DNA of 64,000 nt from assembly GCF_900580865.1 (NCBI RefSeq), contig NZ_UTBZ01000014.1:294352-358351 (forward strand), given 5' to 3'. This document shows positions 49,450-59,339 of the stretch, one piece after another. Every line of letters starts with the position of its first letter. Position 1 is the stretch's first letter. Both the position numbers and the translations under genes were made by a program. This stretch comes from Pseudomonas viridiflava. Its GTDB lineage: Bacteria > Pseudomonadota > Gammaproteobacteria > Pseudomonadales > Pseudomonadaceae. Under the pieces are notes generated by a model. That model was not told the DNA's origin and made no database searches. It was given only the letters and a program-made list of their open reading frames with translations.

Positions 49450-49775
49450 TAGCCCTCTCCCAGAGGGAGAGGGGACTGATTGGGGGATATTGGGGAGCTA
49501 CGCCGACCTGGAAGGTTTTCGCCGAATCCATAATCGACTGGATCTTGCTTCATCGAATCCATAATCGACTGGATCTTGCTGCATCGAATCCATAATCGAC
49601 TGGATCTTGCTTCATCGAATCCATAATCGACTGGATCTTGCTTCACCGAATCCATAATCGACTGGATCTTGGTTTGGCGAATCTACAATCGACTCGATCT
49701 CTCAGGTCGATGTACCTCGCCAGACACCTCGGTCGGCCCCCTCTCCCCCTGGGAGAGGGCTGGGGTGAGGGGCTT
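49450..49775. repeat. Inverted-repeat element with internal 31-base tandem array
   Basis: The element is bounded by ccctctcccagagggagagg at about 49451-49470 and by the inverted ccctctccccctgggagagg at about 49739-49758. Between them a 31-base unit (cgaatccataatcgactgga plus tcttgcttcat) starts at 49523, 49554, 49585, 49616 and 49647, with a degenerate sixth at 49678. Units are near-identical and directly abutting, with no spacers. Both ends match the family at 15626-16110 and 59123-59329. Confidence 0.88.
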
Positions 49776-49781
49776 TTGACG

Positions 49782-50249
49782 TTACTGGGTCGCCTGCAGA
49801 GCCTCAAGCTTCGCCATCACCCCCGCCGCCGTCTGCTCGCCCATCAACTGTTCCCGCACCTTGCCCTTGTTGTCGATGATATACGTCACCGGCAGCGCCT
49901 CACTGCGCGGCACATCAAACAGCTCTGCCGGATCCTGCGCCAGCACGGTGAACTTGATCCCCAGTTTTTCGCTGGCGTCTTTCAGTTCCACACCCTGTAC
50001 GTTGTCGAAGTTCACCCCGAACACGCCAACGTTCTTGCTCTTCAGCTCATCCGCCAAATGATTGAGCTCCGGGATCTCGGTGCGGCACGGACCACACCAT
50101 TCGGCCCAGTAGTTCAGCACCACCCATTGTTTGTCCAAACGCTCGGACGCCACTTTCTGGCCGTTCTGGTCGATACCGTAATCATTGCCGCAGCCCCCCA
50201 GCATCAACGCCCCGATAACCGTCAATGCCGCTGCCAATCGCCGTGTCAT
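49782..50249 (-). CDS. TlpA-family thioredoxin-like lipoprotein
   Basis: A 155-residue protein. The lipobox LGGC (Cys20) indicates a membrane-anchored periplasmic lipoprotein. The thioredoxin fold carries WAEWCGPCRTEIPELN with the CGPC pair (about 52-55) and the cis-Pro region ALPVTYIIDNKG. TlpA proteins reduce periplasmic disulfides, for example in cytochrome c or copper delivery. It diverges from arsC. Confidence 0.88.
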   Translation of the reverse strand: MTRRLAAALTVIGALMLGGCGNDYGIDQNGQKVASERLDKQWVVLNYWAEWCGPCRTEIPELNHLADELKSKNVGVFGVNFDNVQGVELKDASEKLGIKFTVLAQDPAELFDVPRSEALPVTYIIDNKGKVREQLMGEQTAAGVMAKLEALQATQ

Positions 50250-50362
50250 GTCGTGTTCCTTGTGAAAATTTGAAGGCGCCTGCGACCCATTGCCTCCGAA
50301 GGTTCTGGATTGCGCGCTGCACAGTTAGAATAGCCGCCACTTTACGCCAGAAGCGACCCGCC

Positions 50363-51309
<947 letters not shown>

Positions 51310-51310
51310 G

Positions 51311-51736
51311 ATGGCGAAGAAGCCGAAGATTCTGCCCAGCGTCGAGTGGCTTGAACCGCGAGTGAAAGCGATGCGAGTGCTCAGCCTGCTGAGTTTTTTC
51401 GCGCTGGCCGGTTTGCTCGCTGCCTACTATCTGTTGTTCGCCGATCTGCACGGCGCGCGGCCGTGGGTGATTCTGCTGGTCGAGTTGATCCCGTGGATCG
51501 TCCTCGCACCGGCGATGATCATGGGCAGCGCCCGTGGGCATTCGTGGATGTGTTTTGTGGTGAACCTGTATTTCATCAAAGGCGCACTGGCGGCGTATGA
51601 CCCGAACCGCCAGTGGTTTGGCGTGCTGGAGATGATCGCGAGCCTGGCGGTGTTCTGCTCGGCACTGTTGTATGTGCGGTGGCGGTATCAGTTGAATCGC
51701 AAGTTGGCAGGTGAAGGCGAAATCTCCGTCGCCTGA
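51311..51736 (+). CDS. DUF2069 membrane protein
   Basis: A 141-residue protein with four hydrophobic segments (about 24-42, 53-71, 78-95 and 105-123), matching the DUF2069 family of small inner-membrane proteins, usually found beside wrbA. Function unknown. It starts one base after the wrbA stop, forming the arsC-wrbA-DUF2069 operon. Confidence 0.88.
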   Translation: MAKKPKILPSVEWLEPRVKAMRVLSLLSFFALAGLLAAYYLLFADLHGARPWVILLVELIPWIVLAPAMIMGSARGHSWMCFVVNLYFIKGALAAYDPNRQWFGVLEMIASLAVFCSALLYVRWRYQLNRKLAGEGEISVA

Positions 51737-51744
51737 CAAATAGC

Positions 51745-51820
51745 TATCGCGAGCAGGCTCACTCCTACAGGGGATCTGTGGCGTTCACAAATCCCCTGTG
51801 GGAGCGAGCCTGCTCGCGAA
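51745..51820. repeat. REPIN with mixed REP variants
   Basis: Left arm is the ctcactcctac variant (tatcgcgagcaggctcactc), right arm the standard tgtgggagcgagcctgctcg. Confidence 0.85.
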
Positions 51821-51835
51821 TGGGGCAACTCGGTC

Positions 51836-52510
51836 TTAATGGTTAACGGTGTACGCAAGCATCATCGATATCTGGCTCATCGCCCGCCCACCGCTCTGTT
51901 CATGCCACTGGTTGAACACATCCTGCACAATCGCCAGGTCACGCAAACTGGTCGGCACCTTGTCGACAATCTTCTGTGCATTCAGCGCCGCGACCACGTC
52001 GTAGCTCGGCACAAACGTATCCTTGCCGACCATGCGCAAAAACCGTGGCGCCGACAGCCCGCCCAACTGATGACCGTGCTTTTTCAGGTACGTCCACAGA
52101 CCGACGATATCGGTCACCGGCCAGTCGGCAATCAGCGCACCGAAACTGCCCTTCTCTTTCTCGACATCAAGAATGAATTGCGCATTGCGCGGCACGCTTT
52201 TCAGTTTGCCGAGATGGCGAATGATCCGTGCGTCCTGCATCAGACGCTCGAGGTGTTCGGCGCTCATCAGCACGACTTTTTCCGGGTCGAACTTGAAGAA
52301 CACTTCTTCGAAGGCCGGCCACTTGGCGTCGACCAGACTGTGTTTGAGGCCCGCACGGAAAACACGCAGGGCCATGGTCGAAAGGTAGCGGTCGTCGCTG
52401 ATCTTGCGCAGTTGTGCCGGGGTCTTGGGAACGGGCAGATGGGCTTCCAGTTCAGCTGCCGAACCGAAGCGGTTCAGACAGTATTCGTGCAGCCACTTGT
52501 AATCGCGCAT
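51836..52510 (-). CDS. DNA-3-methyladenine glycosylase I-like protein
   Basis: A 224-residue protein that I place near the methyladenine glycosylase (HhH-GPD-like) family by its helical pattern and the segment IIRHLGKLKSVPRNAQFILDVEKEKGSFGALIADWP. The usual TAG N-terminal zinc-ligand Cys and C-terminal His-rich motif are not clear here, so the catalytic assignment is tentative. AGGAG precedes ATG 52510. It lies between REPINs as a single-gene unit. Confidence 0.65.
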   Translation of the reverse strand: MRDYKWLHEYCLNRFGSAAELEAHLPVPKTPAQLRKISDDRYLSTMALRVFRAGLKHSLVDAKWPAFEEVFFKFDPEKVVLMSAEHLERLMQDARIIRHLGKLKSVPRNAQFILDVEKEKGSFGALIADWPVTDIVGLWTYLKKHGHQLGGLSAPRFLRMVGKDTFVPSYDVVAALNAQKIVDKVPTSLRDLAIVQDVFNQWHEQSGGRAMSQISMMLAYTVNH

Positions 52511-52543
52511 GCCCTCTCCTATTGAATGAAGCGAAGAAACCAA

Positions 52544-52633
52544 TGTGGGAGCGAGCCTGCTCGCGAAGTGGGAGTCTCATTCAATAAATCAGTTGAATGA
52601 CACACCGCTTTCGCGAGCAGGCTCGCTCCCACA
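52544..52633. repeat. REPIN
   Basis: Inverted pair of the main REP between the glycosylase-like gene and ttcA. Confidence 0.92.
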
Positions 52634-52645
52634 TTTGAAATGGGT

Positions 52646-53470
52646 TTACAGGTTGACGACGTTGACGAAGCGCGAAGCCGCGGTCTCGTCGATCTTCAGG
52701 CTGGTGAAGTCGAACAGGTTGCGGTCGGCCAGTTGCGACGGGATCACGTTCTGCAGACTGCGGAAGATGCTTTCAGTTCGACCGGGGGTCTTGCGCTCCC
52801 AGTCCAGAAGCATTTCCTTGACCACCTGACGCTGCAGGTTTTCCTGCGAACCGCAGAGGTTGCACGGGATGATCGGGAATTCTTTCAAATCCGAGTAAGC
52901 CTGAATGTCTTTCTCGTTGCAGTACGCCAGCGGACGGATTACCACGTTGCGACCATCGTCGGCGCGCAGCTTTGGCGGCATTGCCTTGAGCGAGCCGTTG
53001 AAGAACATGTTGAGGAAGAACGTCTCGACGATGTCGTCACGGTGGTGACCGAGGGCCATTTTGGTCGCGCCGATTTCGTCGGCGAAGGTGTACAGCGTGC
53101 CGCGACGCAGGCGCGAGCACAGCGAGCAAGTGGTCTTGCCTTCCGGGATCAGTTCCTTGACCACCGAATAGGTGTCCTTCTCGACGATGTGGTACTCGAC
53201 GCCCAGCTCTTTCAGGTAGGCCGGCAGCACATGCTCAGGGAAGCCCGGCTGCTTCTGGTCCATGTTCACCGCAACGATCTCGAACTTGATCGGTGCAACC
53301 TTCTGCAGGTGCAGGAGCACGTCGAGCATGGTGTAGCTGTCCTTGCCGCCGGACAGGCAGACCATCACCTTGTCGCCGTCTTCAATCATGTTGAAATCGG
53401 CGACCGCTTCGCCGGCCAGGCGGCGCAGGCGCTTTTGCAGTTTGTTCTGGTTGACCGTAAGAGTGCCCAT
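52646..53470 (-). CDS. ttcA: tRNA 2-thiocytidine(32) synthetase
   Basis: A 274-residue PP-loop enzyme that thiolates C32 of certain tRNAs. The ATP-binding [16 protein letters not shown] (about 45-60) and the iron-sulfur cysteine pairs [10 protein letters not shown] (about 120) and CNLCGSQ (about 210) are in place. ATG 53470 is the family start. It is a single gene divergent from the Yip1 gene. Confidence 0.95.
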   Translation of the reverse strand: MGTLTVNQNKLQKRLRRLAGEAVADFNMIEDGDKVMVCLSGGKDSYTMLDVLLHLQKVAPIKFEIVAVNMDQKQPGFPEHVLPAYLKELGVEYHIVEKDTYSVVKELIPEGKTTCSLCSRLRRGTLYTFADEIGATKMALGHHRDDIVETFFLNMFFNGSLKAMPPKLRADDGRNVVIRPLAYCNEKDIQAYSDLKEFPIIPCNLCGSQENLQRQVVKEMLLDWERKTPGRTESIFRSLQNVIPSQLADRNLFDFTSLKIDETAASRFVNVVNL

Positions 53471-53759
53471 GACGCGAAATCCGTGAGGTGTGACGAAAGG
53501 CCGGCATTTTACGCAAAAACCCCGGGGTTGTGGGCACAGGTTGTCGCGGTCAGCCGACGGCGCGTTGACAGACCCCGAGGCGATTACCCGCCCTGTTTAC
53601 AGCGCGATTTGCTCTAAGCCCCTAATACCTGTGCGGGTAAGACCTTTCTATACTGCGACATAAGGTCGCACACAATCTGAAGACCTGTATTTGCTCGGCC
53701 ACCTTGGCCCGTAGGCGCTCCGTTGGGGGGCGATGGCAATAACAAGAGGAGTGACTGGC
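53471..53759. other. Divergent gap ttcA / Yip1 gene
   Basis: Contains AACCCCGGGGTT at about 53517, a perfect palindrome near the ttcA side, and a pyrimidine-rich leader before the Yip1 gene. No gene is seen. Confidence 0.4.
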
Positions 53760-54362
53760 ATGATCCATCACGTAGTGGGACTTTTCACCCACCCCGATCA
53801 GGAATGGAAGGAAATCCGTGGCGACCAAGAGGAAAGCATCAGCCACATGTACCTCACCCACACGCTGATCCTGGCGGCGATCCCCGCCATCTCGGCGTTT
53901 ATCGGCACTACTCAGGTCGGTTGGGTGATCGGCAACCGCGCGCCGGTGATGCTCACCGTCGAAAGCGCGATCTGGATGACCGTCATGTCGTACCTGGCGA
54001 TGCTCGGCGGGGTCGCGGTCATGGGCGCTTTCGTGCACTGGATGGCGCGTACCTATGACGCCAACCCGAGCCTGGCCCGTTGCGTGGCCTTCGCCACATA
54101 CACGGCGACACCGTTGTTTGTCGGTGGGCTGGCGGCGCTGTATCCGCATATGTGGCTGGGGATGATCGTCGGTACGGCAGCCATCTGTTACACGGTTTAT
54201 CTGTTGTATGTGGGTCTGCCGACGTTCATGAATATTCCGTCGGATGAGGGTTTCCTGTTCTCAAGTTCGGTACTGGCAGTGGGTCTGGTGGTGCTGGTCG
54301 CCATCATGGCATTCACCGTGATTGTCTGGGGGCTGGGCGTCGGGCCTGTGTATACGAACTGA
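53760..54362 (+). CDS. Yip1-domain inner-membrane protein
   Basis: A 200-residue protein with five or six hydrophobic segments, starting MIHHVVGLFTHPDQEWKEIR, the usual opening of bacterial Yip1-domain (PF04893-like) proteins. GAGGAG precedes ATG 53760. A GNRA-type hairpin ends the unit. Function in bacteria is unknown; stress-linked expression has been suggested for related proteins. Confidence 0.85.
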   Translation: MIHHVVGLFTHPDQEWKEIRGDQEESISHMYLTHTLILAAIPAISAFIGTTQVGWVIGNRAPVMLTVESAIWMTVMSYLAMLGGVAVMGAFVHWMARTYDANPSLARCVAFATYTATPLFVGGLAALYPHMWLGMIVGTAAICYTVYLLYVGLPTFMNIPSDEGFLFSSSVLAVGLVVLVAIMAFTVIVWGLGVGPVYTN

Positions 54363-54379
54363 CTCGACAGGCTGATCAC

Positions 54380-54400
54380 AGGCCGCCGCAAGGCGGCCTT
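54380..54400 (+). terminator. Hairpin terminator after the Yip1 gene
   Basis: AGGCCGCC-GCAA-GGCGGCCTT, a stable stem with a GNRA loop and only a short T-rich tail (TTGTCGTTT). Confidence 0.7.
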
Positions 54401-54489
54401 GTCGTTTCAAGGATGACCATTCGGCAGCTCGGCGATTCGCAAGTCCACAGGGTTGCGGCATACTCGACGCCTCTGGAGATCCATCAAGC

Positions 54490-54984
54490 ATGCCCGAGCA
54501 ACTCAATACCCGCGTCGAAGACTGTTACCAACTCGCTGAATCCTTTTTCAAACGTTCTTTCCCACGCCCTGTCGTCAGTCTCAAGCTGCGCGGGCAAAAA
54601 GCCGGTGTCGCGCATCTGCACGAGAATCTGCTGCGCTTCAATCCGCAGCTGTACCGGGAAAACACCGAACACTTCCTCAAGCAGACCGTGGCCCACGAAG
54701 TCGCGCACCTGATCGCCCATCAGTTGTTTGGCGAGCGCATTCAACCCCACGGCGAGGAATGGCAACTGATCATGCGCGGGGTTTACGAACTGCCGCCGGA
54801 TCGCTGCCATACCTATGCAATCAAGCGCCGCAGCGTGACCCGCTATATCTACAAATGCCCGTGCGCGGACAGCGATTTTCCGTTTTCAGCGCAGCGCCAT
54901 AGTCTGGTCAGGCAGGGGCGGCGGTATTTGTGTCGGCGCTGCCGGAGTACTTTGGTGTTCAGTGGTGAGATGCGGGTGGAATAG
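54490..54984 (+). CDS. sprT: SprT-family metalloprotease-like protein
   Basis: A 164-residue SprT protein. QTVAHEVAHLIAHQLFG carries the zinc HExxH motif (about residues 73-77), GEEWQLIMRG adds the downstream metal region, and a C-terminal zinc ribbon (YKCPCADSDF and YLCRRCRSTL) completes the family pattern. Related eukaryotic Spartan cleaves DNA-protein crosslinks; the bacterial role is not settled. Confidence 0.92.
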   Translation: MPEQLNTRVEDCYQLAESFFKRSFPRPVVSLKLRGQKAGVAHLHENLLRFNPQLYRENTEHFLKQTVAHEVAHLIAHQLFGERIQPHGEEWQLIMRGVYELPPDRCHTYAIKRRSVTRYIYKCPCADSDFPFSAQRHSLVRQGRRYLCRRCRSTLVFSGEMRVE

Positions 54985-55007
54985 TCAGTGTTGTGTTGCC
55001 CTGACTG

Positions 55008-55083
55008 GCGCCATCGCGAGCAGGCTCACTCCTACATTTGGAATGCGTTCCCCTGTGGGAGTGAGCCTGCTCGCGATGGCGCC
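55008..55083. repeat. REPIN of the ctcactcctac variant
   Basis: gcgccatcgcgagcaggctc and its inverted copy (gtgagcctgctcgcgatggc) flank a short middle; the arms extend further than in the standard copies. Confidence 0.85.
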
Positions 55084-55093
55084 TGTACAAGCA

Positions 55094-56275
55094 CTAGAGA
55101 ATTACCTTGGCCCGCCGCAATTCAGCAATCCGCTCAGCACTGAACCCCAACTCCGCCAACACCTGATCCGTATGCTGCCCCAACACCGCGCCAACATGCC
55201 GCGGCGCCGGCAACGCTTCGGAAAACTTCAACGGACACGCCATCTGCGCCTGCGTCGAACCATCCTCACGCGGCACCTGCGTCACCAATTCCCGTGCCCG
55301 CAACTGCGGATGGCTTACCGCCTCCCCGAGACTCAATACCGGCTCAACACATGCATCGATCCCGGCAAACATCTCGCACAATTCAGCAAAGTCATGTTTT
55401 TCAAACTCCACCGTCAGCGCGTATTTCAACGCCCGCTGCTGCTCAGGCTTTGAGGACAAGCCCTGCGCCGCCAACTCCGGCCGCCCCAGCGCCGTACACA
55501 GTTGCTGCATGAACCCCGGTTCCAGACTGCCCACCGACATCCAGCGGCCATCGCGAGAACGGTAGTAGTCGTAGAAACTGCCACCGTTGAGCATCTGGTC
55601 TTCCCACGCAGGTTCTTCGCCGCAAGCCAGATAGCCAGCGCCGGCCATGGCATTCAGGCTGAACGCGCAATCGGTCATGCTCACATCCAGATGCGTGCCC
55701 TGCCCGGTCTGCTGCCGCGCAATCACCGCCGCCAACAAGCCGATCACCCCGTGCAGCGAACCACCGGCGACATCCGCCACTTGCATACCCAATGGCAACG
55801 GGCCGCTGTCGGCACGCCCGGTGTAACTGGCCAGCCCCGCCAGCGCCAGATAGTTGATGTCATGCCCGGCGCGATCCTTGTACGGCCCGGTCTGGCCGTA
55901 ACCGGTAATCGACACATAAATCAGCTTCGGGTTGATCGCCTTCAGCGCGTCATAACCCAGGCCCAGACGTTCCATCACACCGGGGCGAAACTGCTCGAGG
56001 ACGATGTCGTATTCGGCCAGCAGTTGCTTGACCACTTCCAGCGCTGCGGGCTGTTTGAGGTCCAGCGCCAGGCTGCGCTTGTTGCGATTGAGGTAGGCAT
56101 GACTGGCCGATACTCCGCCATCATGCGGCGGCAACACCCGCAGCAGATCCAGGCGCGTCGGCGACTCGATGCGCAGCACTTCAGCGCCCATGTCCGCCAG
56201 CAACAACGAGGCAAACGGCCCCGGCAGCAGCGTCGAGAAATCGAGGATCTTCAGTGAGGCCAGCGGTGCGGACAT
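55094..56275 (-). CDS. CaiB/BaiF-family CoA-transferase (AMACR-like)
   Basis: A 393-residue family III CoA-transferase. N-terminal LKILDFSTLLPGPFASLLLADMGAEVLRIESP and the SLALDLKQ segment bind CoA; ITGYGQTGPYKDRAGHDINYLALAG holds the conserved Asp used in transfer. Length and this segment fit the alpha-methylacyl-CoA racemase branch, which epimerises 2-methylacyl-CoA. No pathway genes are adjacent, so the substrate is unknown. ATG 56275 is the family start. Confidence 0.88.
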   Translation of the reverse strand: MSAPLASLKILDFSTLLPGPFASLLLADMGAEVLRIESPTRLDLLRVLPPHDGGVSASHAYLNRNKRSLALDLKQPAALEVVKQLLAEYDIVLEQFRPGVMERLGLGYDALKAINPKLIYVSITGYGQTGPYKDRAGHDINYLALAGLASYTGRADSGPLPLGMQVADVAGGSLHGVIGLLAAVIARQQTGQGTHLDVSMTDCAFSLNAMAGAGYLACGEEPAWEDQMLNGGSFYDYYRSRDGRWMSVGSLEPGFMQQLCTALGRPELAAQGLSSKPEQQRALKYALTVEFEKHDFAELCEMFAGIDACVEPVLSLGEAVSHPQLRARELVTQVPREDGSTQAQMACPLKFSEALPAPRHVGAVLGQHTDQVLAELGFSAERIAELRRAKVIL

Positions 56276-56380
56276 GGGCAAACTCCTTGGGCGATGCACT
56301 CAGCCTAGGCAGCGATACCGCGTACGGCAATCACCGGAAATGTCAGCGGGTGTGACCGTTACGCTCAAATCGCAGGCAAG

Positions 56381-56407
56381 AAAAAACCCGCCGAAGCGGG
56401 TTTTTCC
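56381..56407 (-). terminator. Terminator of dctA
   Basis: AAAAAACCCGC-CGAA-GCGGGTTTTT hairpin, 14 bases past the dctA stop on the minus strand. Confidence 0.9.
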
Positions 56408-56420
56408 AGGCAAGCAGTGC

Positions 56421-57755
56421 TTACTTCACATTGCTTGGGGTCGGGCCTTCAGCCACACCCAGGTCATCTTCCGGACGGGTATCAGCGATACCGCGGCCAC
56501 CCGAGGCCAGCTCGGTTTGCAGCTGATCGGTATCCAGCTCCTTGACCCACTTGGCAACCACGATGGTGGCTACTGCGTTACCGACCAGGTTGGTCAGTGC
56601 GCGGGCTTCGGACATGAAGCGGTCGATACCGAGGATCAGCGCCAGACCGGCCACCGGCAGGTGACCTACCGCCGACAGGGTCGCGGCCAGTACGATGAAG
56701 CCCGAACCGGTCACGCCAGCCGCGCCTTTGGAGGACAGCAGCAATACCAGCAGCAGGGTGATCTGGTGGGTGATGTCCATGTGGGTATCAGTCGCTTGAG
56801 CGATGAACACGGCCGCCATGGTCAGGTAGATCGAAGTACCGTCGAGGTTGAACGAGTAACCGGTCGGGATCACCAGACCCACTACGGATTTCTTCGCACC
56901 CAGACGCTCCATCTTGATCAGCATGCGTGGCAATGCCGATTCCGACGAGGACGTGCCCAGTACGATCAACAGCTCTTCACGGATGTAACGCACCAGTTTA
57001 AACACGCTGAAACCGTGAGCACGGCAGATCGCACCCAGCACCACCACCACGAACAGGATGCAGGTGATGTAGAAGCAGATCATCAACTGGCCCAGTTGCA
57101 CCAGCGAGCCAACGCCGTAGGCACCGATGGTGAAGGCCATCGCGCCGAAAGCACCCAGCGGCGCCAGTTTCATGATCATGTTGATGATGTTGAACATCAC
57201 GTGGGCGAAGCGATCGATCATGTCCAGCAGCGGACGACCGTACGAACCCAGGCGATGCAGGGCGTAGCCGAAGATCACCGAGAACATCAGCACTTGCAGG
57301 ATGTCACCGGTGGCGAACGCGCCGACGATGGTGTTCGGGATTACATTGAGAAGGAAACCGACAATGCTCTGGTCTTTACTGGCCGTCACATATGTGGCGA
57401 TTTTCGAGGCGTCCAGGGTGGTGACGTCGATGTGCATGCCGGCGCCCGGTTGCACAACGTTGACCACGATCAGACCAATCAGCAGGGCAATGGTGGAAAC
57501 GATTTCGAAGTACAGCAGCGCGTAGCCGCCAGTCTTGCCCACGGATTTCATGTTCTGCATGCCGGCGATGCCGCTGACAACGGTACAGAAGATGATCGGG
57601 GCGATGACCATTTTGATCAGTTTGATGAACCCGTCACCCAGCGGCTTGAGGGCCACACCGGTCTGAGGGTAGAAGTGACCAAGCAGGATGCCGATGGCGA
57701 TGGCAACGATCACCTGGAAATACAGGGATTTGTACAGTGGCTGACGAGTCGTCAT
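56421..57755 (-). CDS. dctA: C4-dicarboxylate/proton symporter DctA
   Basis: A 444-residue DAACS-family transporter for succinate, fumarate and malate. It starts [30 protein letters not shown] and shows the family signatures [20 protein letters not shown], a Ser-rich hairpin [14 protein letters not shown], and the cation/substrate motif [25 protein letters not shown] precedes ATG 57755. A sigma-54 promoter (57900-57914) and distal palindromes fit DctB/DctD control in Pseudomonas; those regulators are not in this window. Confidence 0.96.
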   Translation of the reverse strand: MTTRQPLYKSLYFQVIVAIAIGILLGHFYPQTGVALKPLGDGFIKLIKMVIAPIIFCTVVSGIAGMQNMKSVGKTGGYALLYFEIVSTIALLIGLIVVNVVQPGAGMHIDVTTLDASKIATYVTASKDQSIVGFLLNVIPNTIVGAFATGDILQVLMFSVIFGYALHRLGSYGRPLLDMIDRFAHVMFNIINMIMKLAPLGAFGAMAFTIGAYGVGSLVQLGQLMICFYITCILFVVVVLGAICRAHGFSVFKLVRYIREELLIVLGTSSSESALPRMLIKMERLGAKKSVVGLVIPTGYSFNLDGTSIYLTMAAVFIAQATDTHMDITHQITLLLVLLLSSKGAAGVTGSGFIVLAATLSAVGHLPVAGLALILGIDRFMSEARALTNLVGNAVATIVVAKWVKELDTDQLQTELASGGRGIADTRPEDDLGVAEGPTPSNVK

Positions 57756-57899
57756 TGCAGGTTTCCTCAAGCGTCCCGCGTGGCAACATCCATCTGTTGG
57801 CCGCGAAACCTTAATTGCGAACCCTCCTGCACTGGAGGGATTTGTTGTTGGAGCAGCGTTTTCCATCAGGGCGAAACGCACGCTTCTGTGGCTTGTATC

Positions 57900-57914
57900 G
57901 CAAACGTCGTGCCA
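57900..57914 (-). promoter_or_regulatory. Sigma-54 (RpoN) promoter of dctA
   Basis: The minus strand reads TGGCACGACGTTTGC: GG and GC are exactly 12 bases apart, matching the -24/-12 consensus. Transcription would start near 57888, giving a 5' leader of about 130 bases. Confidence 0.85.
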
Positions 57915-57993
57915 CTTTGGTGCGATTGCCTGCAAGCCTTTTGATATCAGGGATTACAGGCTCATCGATGTCACCATCCGGTGACTGAAGTGT

Positions 57994-58048
57994 GGCGGAT
58001 TTCCGCCAACTCACCGCTTCTCGTCCTACAATTTGGCGGAAATCCGCC
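57994..58048. promoter_or_regulatory. Paired 14-bp palindromes, candidate DctD enhancer sites
   Basis: GGCGGATTTCCGCC (57994-58007) and its exact reverse complement GGCGGAAATCCGCC (58035-58048) have centres 41 bases apart, about four helical turns. They lie about 110 and 150 bases upstream of the predicted dctA start, the usual place for activators of sigma-54. They are also within 115 bases of the divergent AraC gene. Confidence 0.7.
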
Positions 58049-58106
58049 TTGTAGGCGTGTCCAGCCGCCGGCTACCATCCGGCGCCTGAGGAAGGATCTG
58101 CCGCTT

Positions 58107-59105
58107 ATGCGCGAACGCACCATTGCCAGTCATTTCGCCCGTGCCGCCCTCGGTGGCGCACGCCGCCAAGGGTTCGATTACTCCGGCCTGCTGTTGCAAC
58201 TGGGCATCAGCCCGGAACTGCTCGATGAGCCGCGCGCGCGCATTGCCCCAGAACAATTCACCCGGTTGATTCAGGCACTGTGGCTGGCGCTGGATGACGA
58301 ATACCTGGGTTTCGGCAACGCGCCAAGCAAACCCGGCAGTTTCGCAATGATGTGCCACGCCTCGATTCACTGCCGCAATCTGGAGAAAGCGCTGCAACGG
58401 GGTTTACTGTTTTATAGCCTATTCCCCGAAGCCCCGCGCCTGAGCCTGACGCGCGAAGACGAATGGGTACGTTTGAGCCTCGACGACTCACAATTGTGGG
58501 ATCCGGATCACTTTCTCACCGAGAGCTTGCTGGTGATCTGGCATCGCTTGGGGAGTTGGCTGATTGGCCAGCGGATTCGCCTCGAACAGGCGAGCTTCAG
58601 CTATCCACGCCCCGAGCATGGCGCCGAATACGATCTGCTGTTCCCCTGCCCGCTGACCTTCGGCGCCGAGCAAAGCAGCCTGTTATTCCACAGCCGCTAT
58701 CTGTCCATGCCGCTGCTGCAGGACGAACGCACGCTCAAACATTTCCTCGAACGCTCTCCCGCCGACCTGCTTTCTCGCCCCGACGACGGTGACAGTCTGA
58801 GCAGCCGTCTGCGCCGCTTGCTCAGCCGCGACAGTGCGAACTGGCCGGATCTGGAGGCGGTCGCAGCGCATATGCACATCAGCCCGCAGACCCTGCGCCG
58901 GCACTTGCGTGAGGAAGGCAGCAGTTTTCAGGAATTGAAGGATCAGTTGCGGCGGGATATCGCCATTTATCATCTGGGGCGGGCGGATCTGTCGTTGCAG
59001 CAGATTGCCGAGCAGTTGGGATTTTCCGAACCGTCGGCGTTTCATCGGGCGTTCAAGAAGTGGACCGGGCTGACGCCGGGGGCGTATCGGGCGCAGGAGC
59101 AATGA
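58107..59105 (+). CDS. AraC-family transcriptional regulator
   Basis: A 332-residue regulator with an N-terminal Arabinose_bd-type domain (about 15-200) and a C-terminal double helix-turn-helix (LEAVAAHMHISPQTLRRHLREEGSSFQELKDQLRRD; LSLQQIAEQLGFSEPSAFHRAFKKWTGLTPGAYR). This architecture is common in regulators of amino acid or fatty acid catabolism. GGAAGG precedes ATG 58107. It is divergent from dctA and shares the palindrome-bearing gap. Target unknown. Confidence 0.9.
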   Translation: MRERTIASHFARAALGGARRQGFDYSGLLLQLGISPELLDEPRARIAPEQFTRLIQALWLALDDEYLGFGNAPSKPGSFAMMCHASIHCRNLEKALQRGLLFYSLFPEAPRLSLTREDEWVRLSLDDSQLWDPDHFLTESLLVIWHRLGSWLIGQRIRLEQASFSYPRPEHGAEYDLLFPCPLTFGAEQSSLLFHSRYLSMPLLQDERTLKHFLERSPADLLSRPDDGDSLSSRLRRLLSRDSANWPDLEAVAAHMHISPQTLRRHLREEGSSFQELKDQLRRDIAIYHLGRADLSLQQIAEQLGFSEPSAFHRAFKKWTGLTPGAYRAQEQ

Positions 59106-59122
59106 GGCTATAAATCAAAAGC

Positions 59123-59329
59123 CCCTCACCCTAACCCTCCCGAAACGTCGGACCGCCCGGAGGGAGAGGGGACTGATTGGGGGATGCCTGAGAAATACGC
59201 CGACCTGCAAGCTCTCTATTGAATCCATATTCGCTGCAAATCGCTCAGGTCGATAATTTTCCAAAGACACTTCGGTCAGTCCCCTCTACCTCGGGGCGGT
59301 CCGACGTTTCGGGAGGGTTAGGGTGAGGG
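59123..59329. repeat. Inverted-repeat element with long matched arms
   Basis: Arms at 59123-59171 and 59281-59329 pair perfectly for about 36 bases (ccctcaccctaaccctcccg and the following gaaacgtcggaccgcc) and nearly so beyond. Middle sequence includes gaatccatattcgctgcaaa, a single relative of the 31-base unit at 49523. It lies in the convergent gap between the AraC gene and phoQ. Confidence 0.88.
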
Positions 59330-59339
59330 CAACTCCCAA

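Noticed and set aside
49523..49708. Regular 31-base repeat resembling a CRISPR array
   Set aside because: The units abut directly with no unique spacers, and no cas genes are present. It is a simple tandem repeat.
56169..57944. 591-residue open frame opposite dctA
   Set aside because: His/Gln/Asp-rich shadow of dctA; no start signal or domain.
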